From Blastocystis hominis (lineage: Eukaryota > Sar > Bigyra > Opalinata > Blastocystidae), in NCBI RefSeq assembly GCF_000151665.1, contig NW_013171849.1, positions 960,593-1,024,592 of the forward strand: a stretch of DNA of 64,000 nucleotides, written 5' to 3'. The notes beneath the pieces are model-generated. The model worked only from the letters and a program-made list of their open reading frames with translations, did not search any database and was not told where the DNA came from. Below are positions 10,157-19,063 of this stretch, piece by piece (the stretch's first letter is position 1; every line of letters begins with the position of its first letter). Made by a program: the position numbers and the translations under genes.

Positions 10157-11424
10157 TACACTTCCATGATGCTTACCTTCAGTCGAGTGAAGTAATGTTC
10201 GATCGTGGTGTCTCCAGAACGTAAGATTTGAATTTTCATATCTACAGGACGTACTGATGTGAATATGTTCGTGCTACTCAATGTCGTTGTTGGCACTGGA
10301 TTATTCAAGCTTGCTTTAATGATTGTAGCTGTCTCGACACCCATTACGAGAGTTGGCACGCTCGTGAATCCTACAAGTGCCTGTTCATAGTTGTCACAAC
10401 GAAGTACGGCATCGATGGTGATCATGTACGTCTTATTGGGTTCCAATTTGATGGGTGCAGAAAGGTCTGAACCTTCCGACGTGAGTGCCTCGCTAACAAC
10501 CTGGTGTCCACTTGTCCAGGAGGTGTACTCGAATGTCTTACTCAATTTAGCCGATGTGGGTGATAACGAGACTGTGCCGTTTTCTTTGACTTCCATGACG
10601 TACTTGCCAGCAGTGGATGGGATTGTTAGCTTGGACACGTTGGTCCCATTGTTGTACACGAGACACTTTTCATTGCTAGTACACCCGAGGATGTCTTTGT
10701 AGACGATCTCAGGCGTGAGATTCGTAAGAATTGGACTCTCATTGCTACTCTCGACCTTGAATGTCGCATAGCCTGCCGTGGTTGGCAATGATAGACCATA
10801 GACAGCATCGTTCCAGTAGGTGACGATTCTCTGCCCATCAGATCCGATTCCTAGAGCTTCATGGAAAAGACTTCTTGGTGTGACCTTGTTGAACAGGAAG
10901 TCATTGTTCGAATCGGCTGAAAGGAAGAACGTTCCCGACTTACTTGGTAAGAATAGATCCTTCGAATCACTCTTGGTCGAATTCCAGTTCGGTACCGCAT
11001 ACCAGTCCGACGTGCTCGTAAGTTCGAGTGCCTCGAAAATCACGGGCTTCGTCAATGCTTCCAATGAAGGTCCACTATCCGGGTCAGTCGTGAGAATGAA
11101 AGAACCACTTTCTGGCAGATTGATCGCTCCGAACGCCGAGTTATTCTTGAAGAAGGGAATAGCTCCATTGGTTGGAATGATAATCGATTGTCCATCGCTG
11201 TCCTTGAAATACGAGTTATCCAAGGAAGTGAAATCTTCACCTGCGACGGACCATGTGTACACATCGCCAGTCTTGGTAAGCACGTAGTTGCCATTGGTCG
11301 ACGGAAATGCGAACGTGTCAAAAGAGTTGTCCGAGTAGTACTGGATACCATTCATCATCTCCTTGCGCTTGAACACTCCGTTCTGGAGATAGACTAGTTT
11401 CTCAGGTTGTGTTGGTGTTGCCAT
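10156..11424 (-). CDS. Fibre-like protein, 422 aa, repeated beta modules
   Basis: About five imperfect repeats of 45-55 residues, each with an LP-S/T-x-x-G-x-Y/F-x-L/F core (FAFPSTNGNYVL, INLPESGSFIL, LFLPSKSGTFFL, LSLPTTAGYATF, LTIPSTAGKYVM), then a different C-terminal domain from about residue 295. This repeated-shaft plus terminal-head layout is typical of trimeric virus fibres. The first ~100 residues are almost identical in copies A, B and C, but the rest diverges strongly between A and C, the pattern expected for a conserved virion anchor and a variable receptor-facing part. The start has a TAAATG context and is divergent from the major capsid gene. The identification is structural inference, not family recognition. 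Confidence 0.7.
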   Translation of the reverse strand: MATPTQPEKLVYLQNGVFKRKEMMNGIQYYSDNSFDTFAFPSTNGNYVLTKTGDVYTWSVAGEDFTSLDNSYFKDSDGQSIIIPTNGAIPFFKNNSAFGAINLPESGSFILTTDPDSGPSLEALTKPVIFEALELTSTSDWYAVPNWNSTKSDSKDLFLPSKSGTFFLSADSNNDFLFNKVTPRSLFHEALGIGSDGQRIVTYWNDAVYGLSLPTTAGYATFKVESSNESPILTNLTPEIVYKDILGCTSNEKCLVYNNGTNVSKLTIPSTAGKYVMEVKENGTVSLSPTSAKLSKTFEYTSWTSGHQVVSEALTSEGSDLSAPIKLEPNKTYMITIDAVLRCDNYEQALVGFTSVPTLVMGVETATIIKASLNNPVPTTTLSSTNIFTSVRPVDMKIQILRSGDTTIEHYFTRLKVSIMEV

Positions 11425-11430
11425 TTACTA

Positions 11431-11520
11431 CAGGGGAAAAACTTTGTTTTTTCCCCGGGACGACTTCGTGGGAAGCCGAAGGCTTCCCGGGGCGATGTAC
11501 ATCGCCCCCTTCGTCGTCCC
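11431..11520. repeat. Nested double-hairpin between fibre and capsid genes
   Basis: The outer insert is flanked by a perfect TTACTA duplication (11425-11430 and 11521-11526); copy C has a single TTACTA and no insert. Within its second hairpin loop a 39-bp unit (11470-11508) is inserted, flanked by CTTCGT (11464-11469 and 11509-11514). Copy B has the outer insert only. Confidence 0.95.
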
Positions 11521-11564
11521 TTACTATACATGGATGGGAATAAATAATTTCACTGCTATAATAA

Positions 11565-12854
11565 ATGGCTACTACAATTCCTCCTGTGCATAACTACGAA
11601 TCGCAGATTGTGTTCAGCAATCAGTCCAATAACATCAAGTCGACCGATGTGATCAATTGGACGATCGCACCATCCGGTGATGACGTGTACTTCAATCTGT
11701 ACAAGTCTCGAATGACGTTCAAGCTCAAGATCACCGGATTGGCAAATAACGCAACAGGTTCACCCAAGGTATTCTATGTTCCGGTGAAGAAGAACATGTC
11801 GGGCATTGTAAACAACACGAAGGTCACGTACACCTATTGGAATGGTGAGAACTTGGCATCCTTGCCTCTGAGTGCAGACAATGAAAACATCGGCCAGATC
11901 CGGTCACTCTTGAATGCGCTCACGGACAACAAGCACAACAATGTGGTGAATGAAGGATTGAAGGAACTGTCCTACATCTACTACGATGCATTGGACTACG
12001 ATACTGACGATGAAACCGAGAGAGCTGCGGCCATCCTGGGTCGACCTTATGGCGGGAAGTTGTTCTACAACATGCTCAAGTTCGTACAGCCACCTGGATC
12101 GACCACGGCGTACACGACGATCAATGTGAACTTTGCAGACATCTTTGAAGGTTGTTCCCAGGAACGATTCATCAATCTCACGCAGATGGATGCTCAGATC
12201 TATCCCACGAACGACGATGCATACTTCTACATCGATGCTGGCAAAATCAATACCGCTACAAGTCCGGACGCTGTTCCATCAGCCACGGCTTTCACCGGTG
12301 TGTACTTCGACACGTGCACGCTTTGGTATCACAGTTACAAGACGAGCGATGATTCGACCTTCGATCCTGAAGACACTCAGTTGGTGAAGAACCAGATCAT
12401 GACCAAGACGTTCCGTATTCCTTCTGGCCAGAACTTCATCGATGATCGTGTGCTGGTCAACTTCCCCGTCAAGATGATGTTCATGATGTTCACGGACGAC
12501 AATGGCGATTTCTCGACTCTCAAGGACATTCGATTCAAACGTATCTCATTGAACATCGCTGGTGAACAGAAACGTATCATCAATGTGGACAACACGAACA
12601 CACCTGATGGAATTGATCACACGTTCTTCGAATGGATGGACTATCTTTGCAATAGTCGTTCCGACGAGTACGACACGCTGTTGACGTACAAGACGTGGTT
12701 GAATCAGTTCCGAATCTTCGCCTTCCCGTTAGCCGAGTGGTTCCCGATGCGAGCAGCGAATCAGATCCAGTTCGAAATCGAGTTGGAAGAGGATGTTGCA
12801 GCGACGACCCAGATGCACCTCATCATGATCCGTGCCAACACGGTGGGAGCGTAA
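11565..12854 (+). CDS. Probable major capsid protein, 429 aa
   Basis: The best candidate for the double jelly-roll major capsid protein. It has the right size, lies in a Polinton structural block beside the ATPase and protease, is the most conserved structural gene across the three copies, and is rich in beta-prone segments with aromatic and asparagine-rich loops (SDEYDTLLTYKTWLNQFRIF near the C-terminus). It starts in a TAATAAATG context. I cannot demonstrate the fold from sequence alone; structure prediction would settle it. Intact here and in copy C, truncated by a nonsense codon in copy B. A hairpin element abuts the stop codon. Confidence 0.72.
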   Translation: MATTIPPVHNYESQIVFSNQSNNIKSTDVINWTIAPSGDDVYFNLYKSRMTFKLKITGLANNATGSPKVFYVPVKKNMSGIVNNTKVTYTYWNGENLASLPLSADNENIGQIRSLLNALTDNKHNNVVNEGLKELSYIYYDALDYDTDDETERAAAILGRPYGGKLFYNMLKFVQPPGSTTAYTTINVNFADIFEGCSQERFINLTQMDAQIYPTNDDAYFYIDAGKINTATSPDAVPSATAFTGVYFDTCTLWYHSYKTSDDSTFDPEDTQLVKNQIMTKTFRIPSGQNFIDDRVLVNFPVKMMFMMFTDDNGDFSTLKDIRFKRISLNIAGEQKRIINVDNTNTPDGIDHTFFEWMDYLCNSRSDEYDTLLTYKTWLNQFRIFAFPLAEWFPMRAANQIQFEIELEEDVAATTQMHLIMIRANTVGA

Positions 12855-12894
12855 GGGGAGCCGCAGGCTCCCCGGGGAAGCGTAGCTTCCCCAC
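12855..12894. repeat. Double-hairpin element at the capsid stop codon
   Basis: GGGGAGCC-GCA-GGCTCCCC plus GGGGAAGC-GTA-GCTTCCCC, flanked by a perfect GCGTAA duplication (12849-12854 and 12895-12900). The left copy contains the TAA stop of the capsid gene. Copies B and C lack the insert. Confidence 0.93.
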
Positions 12895-12939
12895 GCGTAA
12901 AACGCTCTTAAAGATTTCAAAACATAAATATAAATAGAT

Positions 12940-13485
12940 ATGAGCAACAAGATTCAGGTTTTCGATCTTTTCAACACTTCTAACATTTCTCTCACCTCGA
13001 CTGGATTCAAGAGAGATGGCGAATCGGCTAAGTATGTCTGCAAGATCACCGATGCTACCATTGTTTTCGTGGGTGACAACTCGAAGTTCGAAACAGACAA
13101 GAAGAAACTGTTCAACACTTTCTCCATCACACTGCCCAAGGAGCAATCGGAAGAGTTCAAAAGAATCCTCGATGAGACGAAGAGAGAGAATCAGCCGTAC
13201 AGCGAATACGATGGCGAGATCCAGTTCAAAGTGAAATTGAGTCCGAACACGAAGATCGTGAATAACGACAAGAAGCCTATCAAGATCGATCTGCGAAATG
13301 TGCCCTGTGCCGATCTTCGCGAATACAAGGATGCAACGATCGATCTTGTGGTGACCGGGGAGAGCAAGGAGTTCATGAAGGAAGATAAGGACGGCAAAAA
13401 CACCGAGTTCTCGTACACAACTCTCACAGCAACGCAAATCAAGATCAAGGATAAGAATAGTGTCTTCGATTGCGATTTCCTGTAA
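12940..13485 (+). CDS. Hypothetical 181-aa protein between capsid and ATPase
   Basis: An acidic and basic beta-rich protein (KITDATIVFVGDNSKFETDKKKLFNTFSITLP), with alternating strands and lysine-rich turns. Nearly identical in copy B. Copy C keeps the central segment but has unrelated-looking flanks. There is no cysteine motif, membrane segment or signal. Size and composition would suit an OB-fold nucleic-acid-binding or virion protein, but this is a guess. Confidence 0.7.
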   Translation: MSNKIQVFDLFNTSNISLTSTGFKRDGESAKYVCKITDATIVFVGDNSKFETDKKKLFNTFSITLPKEQSEEFKRILDETKRENQPYSEYDGEIQFKVKLSPNTKIVNNDKKPIKIDLRNVPCADLREYKDATIDLVVTGESKEFMKEDKDGKNTEFSYTTLTATQIKIKDKNSVFDCDFL

Positions 13486-13514
13486 ATGGCTACCGTGGTT
13501 GCTGTGACTACCTT

Positions 13515-13524
13515 TTTCACTTTG
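13515..13524. promoter_or_regulatory. TTTCACTTTG motif upstream of the ATPase gene
   Basis: Same decamer family as at 6733 and 14971, here about 72 nt before the ATPase start. The matching copy C gap (58347-58356) keeps it. Confidence 0.4.
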
Positions 13525-13542
13525 GCTGTCGTGGTTGTCATA

Positions 13543-13586
13543 GAGGGAGGAAGCTACGCTTCCTCCCGAGGCAACTTTGTTGCCTC
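13543..13586. repeat. Double-hairpin element before the ATPase
   Basis: GGAGGAAGC-TAC-GCTTCCTCC plus GAGGCAAC-TTT-GTTGCCTC. Copy B has no insert here. The flanking duplication is short or decayed (CATA and CATG). Confidence 0.85.
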
Positions 13587-13595
13587 CATGAATAA

Positions 13596-14969
13596 ATGGA
13601 AGAATCCCCATACATTCCTAACATTGATACAACATTGCTCGCTATCAAGAACCGAATAAGACGATTCAATCATCGATGTCCGTATAACAACAAACGATTG
13701 ACGAGAAGAACAGAAAATACGCTCAATCAAGCCGAAGTAATGCAGGATACCATCAAACAACGGATGGAGAATGAAACCGATGAGGAGAAGAGCAAACAAT
13801 ATGCCAAAATACTGAGAGAACTAGCCGACTACATCCAACCAGAGCAAACCATTGACGAGCAATTGCAGGATCTTCGACAGAATAAGGAAAGCATGGGCAT
13901 TATGAAGTTCGACTGGGAACTTGATTGTCAGGACACATTCCTCAATCAATTCACGCTCATCATTGCTCCTTCCAAGTCGGGCAAGTCGTTCCTCATCAAT
14001 CAGTTGTGCTACGGGATACCTCACTCGTTCGACAAGATCTGCTTCTTCATGGGAAAGGTAAGCTATGAAAACAAGTGTCCACAAGTGCTCAAACACGTTG
14101 CCAACAAAGCAGGCATCAAGACACAATGGATCAACACGGACGGAGGGGGATCGGAGATTCCCCCGTTCACGGATAGCGAGGACGTCGCGTACAAACAATT
14201 GAATGACGATGGATCAAGTGTGGCGATCTACAACGACACCACGTATCCGTCGATCTACATCTTCGACGACTTGTACACGAAGCCGAACGATCACTGGGTG
14301 GTGAACTTCATGGACACCATGGCTTGCATGAGTCGACATCGGAAGACCAGTTGCTTCATTGCCTTCCAAGGATTCTCTCGATTGAGCAACAAGATCATCG
14401 ATAATGCCACTCGAATCTTCTTGTACTACGACATCCTTGGACGAGAGGATTTGTGGCGCAAAATGAAGATACCACCACCGAGTAATCTATCCGAGGTACT
14501 TCGTGATATCCAGATGGGCATGCACACACGATGGTACTACTTGGATGACGATTCACTGGTCGAGTACGTCCCATACGAGCTGAGTAGCAAACAACAAGCA
14601 ATCAACAAGATGCGATCGAAGTTACCGAAGGCATTGAGTGATGAACGAAAACGCAAAGAAGTGGAAGAGAAGCAACGACAAGTGCAGCAACTCGAAGAAG
14701 AATTAGGACGCACGAAGCAGACCACGCAAACCAAAGTGAATAAGGCACGCACTTACAATCTCTTGGACATCAAAGAGGCCGTTGAAATCAAACCACAGGA
14801 CTACAGTAAATCCATCAATACCAAGGAATTCCAGTTCGTACAGAAACCGAGAGATGGAACGCAGAACTGGGAGGTAGGAGGAGCGAAGCTTCCCAAGGCT
14901 CCGAGTGATAGAGTCGCTCCAAAGCAGAAGAAAGGCAAAGGACTGCGTTCCAAGTACGATTTGACATAG
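13596..14969 (+). CDS. FtsK/HerA-type genome-packaging ATPase, 457 aa
   Basis: P-loop ATPase expected to pump DNA into capsids. Walker A IIAPSKSGKSF near residues 123-133, Walker B SIYIFDDLY near 217-225, followed by a conserved segment GFSRLSNKIIDNATRIFLYYD that fits the sensor region of the A32-like family. The N-terminal 100 residues are helical and charged; the C-terminus carries a long glutamine/glutamate coiled-coil (EVEEKQRQVQQLEEELG). Relative to copy B, two places differ by hairpin-derived sequence: GGGSEIPP near residue 188 and an 18-residue segment before the KQKKGKGLRSK tail. TAAATG start context. Intact in A and B, broken in C. Confidence 0.88.
   Translation: MEESPYIPNIDTTLLAIKNRIRRFNHRCPYNNKRLTRRTENTLNQAEVMQDTIKQRMENETDEEKSKQYAKILRELADYIQPEQTIDEQLQDLRQNKESMGIMKFDWELDCQDTFLNQFTLIIAPSKSGKSFLINQLCYGIPHSFDKICFFMGKVSYENKCPQVLKHVANKAGIKTQWINTDGGGSEIPPFTDSEDVAYKQLNDDGSSVAIYNDTTYPSIYIFDDLYTKPNDHWVVNFMDTMACMSRHRKTSCFIAFQGFSRLSNKIIDNATRIFLYYDILGREDLWRKMKIPPPSNLSEVLRDIQMGMHTRWYYLDDDSLVEYVPYELSSKQQAINKMRSKLPKALSDERKRKEVEEKQRQVQQLEEELGRTKQTTQTKVNKARTYNLLDIKEAVEIKPQDYSKSINTKEFQFVQKPRDGTQNWEVGGAKLPKAPSDRVAPKQKKGKGLRSKYDLT
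14145..14164. repeat. Single hairpin inside the ATPase gene
   Basis: GGGGGATC-GGA-GATTCCCCC-type stem-loop, in-frame. Copies B and C have unrelated sequence of similar length at this position, so it replaced or overwrote the ancestral codons. Confidence 0.7.
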
Positions 14970-14970
14970 C

Positions 14971-14980
14971 CAAAGTGAAA
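14971..14980. promoter_or_regulatory. CAAAGTGAAA motif between convergent ATPase and protease genes
   Basis: Begins one nucleotide after the ATPase stop codon and lies 15 nt before the convergent protease stop. The homologous gap in copy C (56944-56953) retains it and copy B has TAAAGTGAAA. Confidence 0.45.
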
Positions 14981-14994
14981 ATGGAGTTTTACAC

Positions 14995-15384
14995 TTACAC
15001 CCTCTGGATAGCTGGGTCAACAGCGTCGTGCGTGTACAAGTGAAGGAGTGCCAGGTAGCCACAATTGTTGGCAAAGATCGACTGGTATTTCACTTTGTTC
15101 ACACGGAACACACGGTTCGTACCTGTCAACGGGAAGTCATTCATCTCGCCAAAGCTGTCCTGGTAGTTCAGTGTTCCGTCGTCTTCACGGAAGCAAGAAA
15201 CAAAGTGACCAAGTTTCCCTCCGTCTTCAAAGGGTATCCAGATGATGCAATTCGCTGGTTCTTTGTACTTCTTTGCCAAGGACTTGTACTTGTCCAATTC
15301 CATCACATCGAAGTCGGGTATCTCGAGTTGCTTGGCCAAGGAACGGACTTCATCGAAAGTCATTGGTTCAGCATCCACATTCAT
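14995..15384 (-). CDS. Adenain/Ulp1-like maturation cysteine protease, 129 aa
   Basis: The ordered catalytic set fits the adenovirus-type C5/C48 protease family: His60 in LGHFVSC, acidic Asp76 in YQDSFGE, Gln101 in KYQSIF, and Cys108 in NNCGYLALL. The short length is that of the minimal core. In this family the enzyme processes capsid or core proteins during maturation. It faces the ATPase gene tail to tail. The copy B (37014) and copy C (56519) versions keep all four residues, and the gene is intact in all three copies, which makes it the best preserved of the set. Confidence 0.85.
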   Translation of the reverse strand: MNVDAEPMTFDEVRSLAKQLEIPDFDVMELDKYKSLAKKYKEPANCIIWIPFEDGGKLGHFVSCFREDDGTLNYQDSFGEMNDFPLTGTNRVFRVNKVKYQSIFANNCGYLALLHLYTHDAVDPAIQRV

Positions 15385-15414
15385 GTAGCCGTGGGTGTAG
15401 AGCTTCCTCAGTAC

Positions 15415-15455
15415 GGAGGAAGCAGAGCTTCCTCCCGGGGCAGCGTCGCTGCCCC
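15415..15455. repeat. Double-hairpin element between protease and minor virion gene
   Basis: GGAGGAAGC-AGA-GCTTCCTCC plus GGGGCAGC-GTC-GCTGCCCC, 41 bp, flanked by TCAGTAC (15408-15414 and 15456-15462). Copy B has a single CTAGTAC and no insert. The right duplication carries the stop codon of the 387-aa gene. Confidence 0.95.
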
Positions 15456-16619
15456 TCAGTACACTCTCCTTCGAATCACTGACTCGTGCATCTTGTTCTC
15501 GTTCTGTGGAAGGGCTGTGAGGATGCGATTCTTTTTTTTCGTCTGGACTTCAATTGCTTGTGTCTCGTTGTCCAGGTCAGAAACATCGTAACCAGTGCCG
15601 GCTTTGCTTTCCTTGCCCTGAATCTGGTTTGCCACATCGCTAACCGAATGGGACGACTTTGTCGTCCCGGCGGAACGAAGTGGGGCGACAAAGTCTCCCC
15701 GGGAAGCCGAAGGCTTCCCACGAAGTTCCGCCACCGTACCCTTCGCCATGTCACCTATCACATTCGCGAGCTGCTTCACGGTGTCCGATCCTGTCTTCTG
15801 GGATACATAGTTCACACCCTTGTTGATCGCGTTGTTCGCAGCATTCGTGCCAGCATTCACCAGAATATCGGTGATGGGTTTTAACTTGTCGGCATTGTTG
15901 TCGTACCAACCTTTGATCTTGTTCCAGGCATTCTTGAAGAACGTGCCAACACGACTTGAACCGGCGTACAAGGCTCCACCTCGGACTTCGATGTTTTTAC
16001 TTTGTCGTTCAATGGCTTTCATGGTCTTCAACACGTCGTCATAATCGCCAGGGTTGATTCCATTGAGGAACACAGCAGAAGCTCCTCCGAATTTGAGTGC
16101 ACCTCCCTCCTTACCCTTCACTAGCTCTTTGAGGCTTGAGATGATCTGTGGAGCCATCTGAATGAGCGCTGGGATGATCGTGGCAGCAAGAGTACCAAGT
16201 GCTCCGCCTTTCTTGAGTCCGGTTAGCTCGTTCATCAATTGCGCTTCATTGAATGCCAGTGCGCCACCTGTGTCCGAAGAGAAGCCAATGGCACCACCAG
16301 AAGCATTAGATTTACATGCACCGGCGGAACGAAGTTCCGCCGAGGGGGAAGCTGTGCTTCCCCCTGCCGCACCTCCTCCTGAGCTAACGTCCTTGGTCGC
16401 CCCATTGAAAGCAATAGCTCCAGCACTTTTCGCCGAAGTTCGCTTCGGACGACCTTTGGTCGCTCCTCGTTTCTTGGCTCTCTTTGATTGCACTGGTGTT
16501 TCGAGTTCCTTGTGAAGATTCAATGTCTTGCGTCGGTCCACGATCGTTCCACTATCCTGTTCTCGGAAATCGGGTTCGCCATAGAAAGCAGATATATCAA
16601 CAGTGAATGGAATTGCCAT
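15456..16619 (-). CDS. Glycine-rich putative minor virion protein, 387 aa
   Basis: A conserved N-terminus (AIPFTVDISAFYGEPDF), a low-complexity middle, then GGALGTLAATIIPALIQMAPQ, a glycine/alanine hydrophobic segment that could be membrane-active, followed by a helical C-terminal half. In copy B the same protein is 315 aa. Most of the difference is double-hairpin sequence: about 17 residues near position 100 and 30 residues in the GTV/SDVANQ interval, all in-frame. Position between protease and fibre genes suggests an internal capsid protein cleaved by the protease, comparable in role to adenovirus lytic/core proteins. That role is inference. Confidence 0.65.
   Translation of the reverse strand: MAIPFTVDISAFYGEPDFREQDSGTIVDRRKTLNLHKELETPVQSKRAKKRGATKGRPKRTSAKSAGAIAFNGATKDVSSGGGAAGGSTASPSAELRSAGACKSNASGGAIGFSSDTGGALAFNEAQLMNELTGLKKGGALGTLAATIIPALIQMAPQIISSLKELVKGKEGGALKFGGASAVFLNGINPGDYDDVLKTMKAIERQSKNIEVRGGALYAGSSRVGTFFKNAWNKIKGWYDNNADKLKPITDILVNAGTNAANNAINKGVNYVSQKTGSDTVKQLANVIGDMAKGTVAELRGKPSASRGDFVAPLRSAGTTKSSHSVSDVANQIQGKESKAGTGYDVSDLDNETQAIEVQTKKKNRILTALPQNENKMHESVIRRRVY
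15650..15732. repeat. Nested double-hairpin cluster in the 387-aa gene
   Basis: GGGACGAC-TTT-GTCGTCCC is joined to an outer hairpin GGCGGAAC-GAA-GTTCCGCC. A 38-bp double hairpin (15682-15719) interrupts the outer hairpin, flanked by ACGAAGT (15675-15681 and 15720-15726). Copy B has no insert. The cluster adds 90 bp, exactly 30 codons. Confidence 0.95.
16323..16365. repeat. Double-hairpin element, in-frame in the 387-aa gene
   Basis: GGCGGAAC-GAA-GTTCCGCC plus GGGGGAAGC-TGT-GCTTCCCCC. It encodes the STASPSAELRSAG segment. Copy B has a different hairpin unit nearby (38153-38196). Confidence 0.88.
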
Positions 16620-16627
16620 TTATGTAT

Positions 16628-16714
16628 GGGGAAATCGTAGATTTCCCCGGGGCGACTTAGTCGCCCCTATGTATGGGGAGAATGAAATTCTCCCCGGGGA
16701 AGCGTAGCTTCCCC
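16628..16714. repeat. Tandem pair of double-hairpin elements
   Basis: The first unit (16628-16667, 40 bp) is flanked by TATGTAT (16621-16627 and 16668-16674). The second unit (16675-16714) follows directly. They lie upstream of the 387-aa gene start. Copies B and C lack both. Confidence 0.93.
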
Positions 16715-16721
16715 ATTCGTA

Positions 16722-16731
16722 CAAAGTGAAA
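16722..16731. promoter_or_regulatory. CAAAGTGAAA motif upstream of the minor virion gene
   Basis: Same decamer as elsewhere. The homologous gaps in copy B (38384-38393) and copy C (55469-55478, reverse complement) keep it. Confidence 0.45.
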
Positions 16732-16784
16732 AGAATAATGTCTCCCCTTTGTCGAAGACAACCCCTACATTCCACGTCTAATGA

Positions 16785-19063
16785 TTATCTCTTTTCCGCA
16801 GCGAACATATCCTGGATCGTGTTATATGTTCGCTGCAGATATTCTTCGTAAGTTCCTGTTGCAACAATGTGTAATCTGATGTAGTTCTTCACATCGGCCA
16901 AATATTGAGGAGTTAAATTATTGCTATTAGCTACCTGTATGAAGAAATTCATCAAATACTCGTCTTCATTTCGCTCACGATAGGCTTTGAATAGACGTGA
17001 GAATCCAAGATCACTTGCAAATTGAGTGAAATTAGGATTGTTTACATTGCGAGCAAGCAGACTTGAGAAAGCAATGAAATCATTACGAATCATTTCTTTT
17101 TCAATCGCATCAGCAGTAGCATTATCTTCGTTATTACCTTCGTCGATCAGGGCTGCGACTTGATTTACTTGTTCGATTGCTTGAGGTGTAAATCCTTGAG
17201 TATTTACAACCTCAGGTTGACGATCACCCAAATAGATCACAGCTTGAATTTGTGGTTGATTCATGATCTGTCTATAAGCCTGATTCATCCTGTCATTCAT
17301 TTGCATATTCTGATCCATTATTTGTTGCTGGACCATCTGATTATTATAAAATTCATTTGTCAACATGTTACCAAGTTGAGCCTGTCCATTAGCAACATCT
17401 GTCAGCAAGTTACCAGTCTGAGTCTGCCCGTTTTCAAGAGCTAGCAAATGTTTATTCGTAGTTTCTATTTCTTTACCCAGAGCATTCGTGTCATCCAATT
17501 ATTGCTGCCTAGTCGCCTTTCCCTCATCCGACAATTGCTGCCTAGTCGCCTTTCCCTCATTTTCAACCGCATTACCAAGAGCTACCAGATTCTGGTTCGA
17601 AGCCTGCAATTCATTTGACACGTTTTGAAGCAAAGGTGTGAAATGATTGAATGATTCAACCAACCGTTTGTTGATTGCTTCATATGCTTTTCCCAACTCA
17701 GCAGATACGAATTGCTGAATGAAGCGTTTCGCTCTAGCCACTGTTTCAAGAAATCATTGTACTGATTCTTCAAGAACTCCAACAATTCATCGATTCGCAT
17801 TTCACTTTGTCTTGGAATCATTGCTACGATATCAGCAATTGCAGGAGGATCGGGTTTGTTTTCAATTCCTTGGAGACGAGTTTCAATTCTTTGCAGATAT
17901 CGATTACTCTCCTGAATCACAGCTTTCTGTTGATTTACCAAGTTACTAACATTCTTAATCAACTTGTCGTCTCCTGTCGCAATGCTTTTTGCCACTTCAG
18001 CATAATTGCCATTTAACAACTTGATTCCTTGGTTTGTATTTTCCAATTTTGCTTGTACACCATTCAACAATTCCAACATCCTAGGATAACCTGTCTTCTC
18101 ATCTTCTAAGAAGTTGATTCGTTGTGCTACTTTGTTGATTGCTACATGAATGTTAGCAAGGTTCGCCTGGATATCGAAGCTGTTCATCACAGCAATCACT
18201 TCATTCAACTTCTCGAGAATGGGCTTCACATCCATCTTTTGTACGATCTGATTCGTCACATTCACAGGTTGTACTTCGGGTTTGACCATCCATCGACCAC
18301 GTTCAACATAGCCTGCAGAATCCAAATCCTTGTATGCCGGACTACCTCGTTGCACTTTGTGCGTCTTACCATGAACATATACCGTACTATTGTCGTCATT
18401 CCACAACAGGAATGTTCGCTCTGGATCACCTTGTGCTGTCACATTATCTCGCAAGCCAGAAAAATCATTATGAATTATTGCACTCTGTTGAGCAAATGAG
18501 TTGATACTTTCTCCCATCTGTTGAGCTGCACCCGTTATGGCATCAGCAGCATTCTTCATTTCGTTGATGCTGGCTCCAAGATCACCAGGCAAATTCACGA
18601 TTTGTAATTCGCCAGCCGGTGCTGTCGGGAAGATGATACGATAGGGTGATACAGGTTCATATCCAAATGGATTATCAAAGATAGCTCGTTTCTCCATATC
18701 AGACAACTCGTGATTCACAGACTGGACAACGATCTTGTTGAATTGTTTGTCAATTTTAGCATTGTAGACCACATTGTCCTCGAATGAGTACAACAGTACG
18801 TTCTCATCGTCAATTCGCTGCATTTGATATCCACGCATGTCAGAGACGGATACACGGCGACGTTCAGCGGGTGAAAGATTCATGTACGAATCAAACAAGG
18901 TTCGCTTCTGTCGCCATTGTTCGCTCCTCATTCGCTGTTGATTGAATTCACTTTCAACGACTTTATCGAAATATCGATTCAACATCTTGTCCATCATGTT
19001 TCTCGACTTCACTTTGTGTGGCTTGTATCGAATGATTGGAATTGTAGCAACGTATTCATCCAT
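16785..19063 (-). pseudogene. Long coiled-coil fibre-like gene, broken
   Basis: Three successive frames add up to about 760 residues: MDEYVATIPIIRYKPHKVK at the N-terminus, then long heptad-like stretches (KLNEVIAVMNSF, QAKLENTNQGIKLLNGNYAEV, ENGQTQTGNLLTDVANGQAQLGNML) and a helical C-terminal domain. The glutamine/asparagine-rich coiled coil suggests a trimeric stalk or tail-like virion appendage. A one-base loss near 17745 shifts the frame after QWLER, and a TAA at 17499-17501 separates the middle part from LDDTNALG. The same TAA occurs in copy C, and copy B is one base short there. All three copies are therefore interrupted; either the family inherited the break or two proteins are made. 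Confidence 0.7.

Noticed and set aside
9377-16714. Hairpins as rho-independent terminators
   Set aside because: Many lie inside genes in-frame, lack T tails, have flanking target duplications and empty sites, and the genome is eukaryotic.
9783-16714. Hairpin clusters as a CRISPR array
   Set aside because: Units are palindromic, scattered, variable in sequence and have no regular spacers or cas genes.
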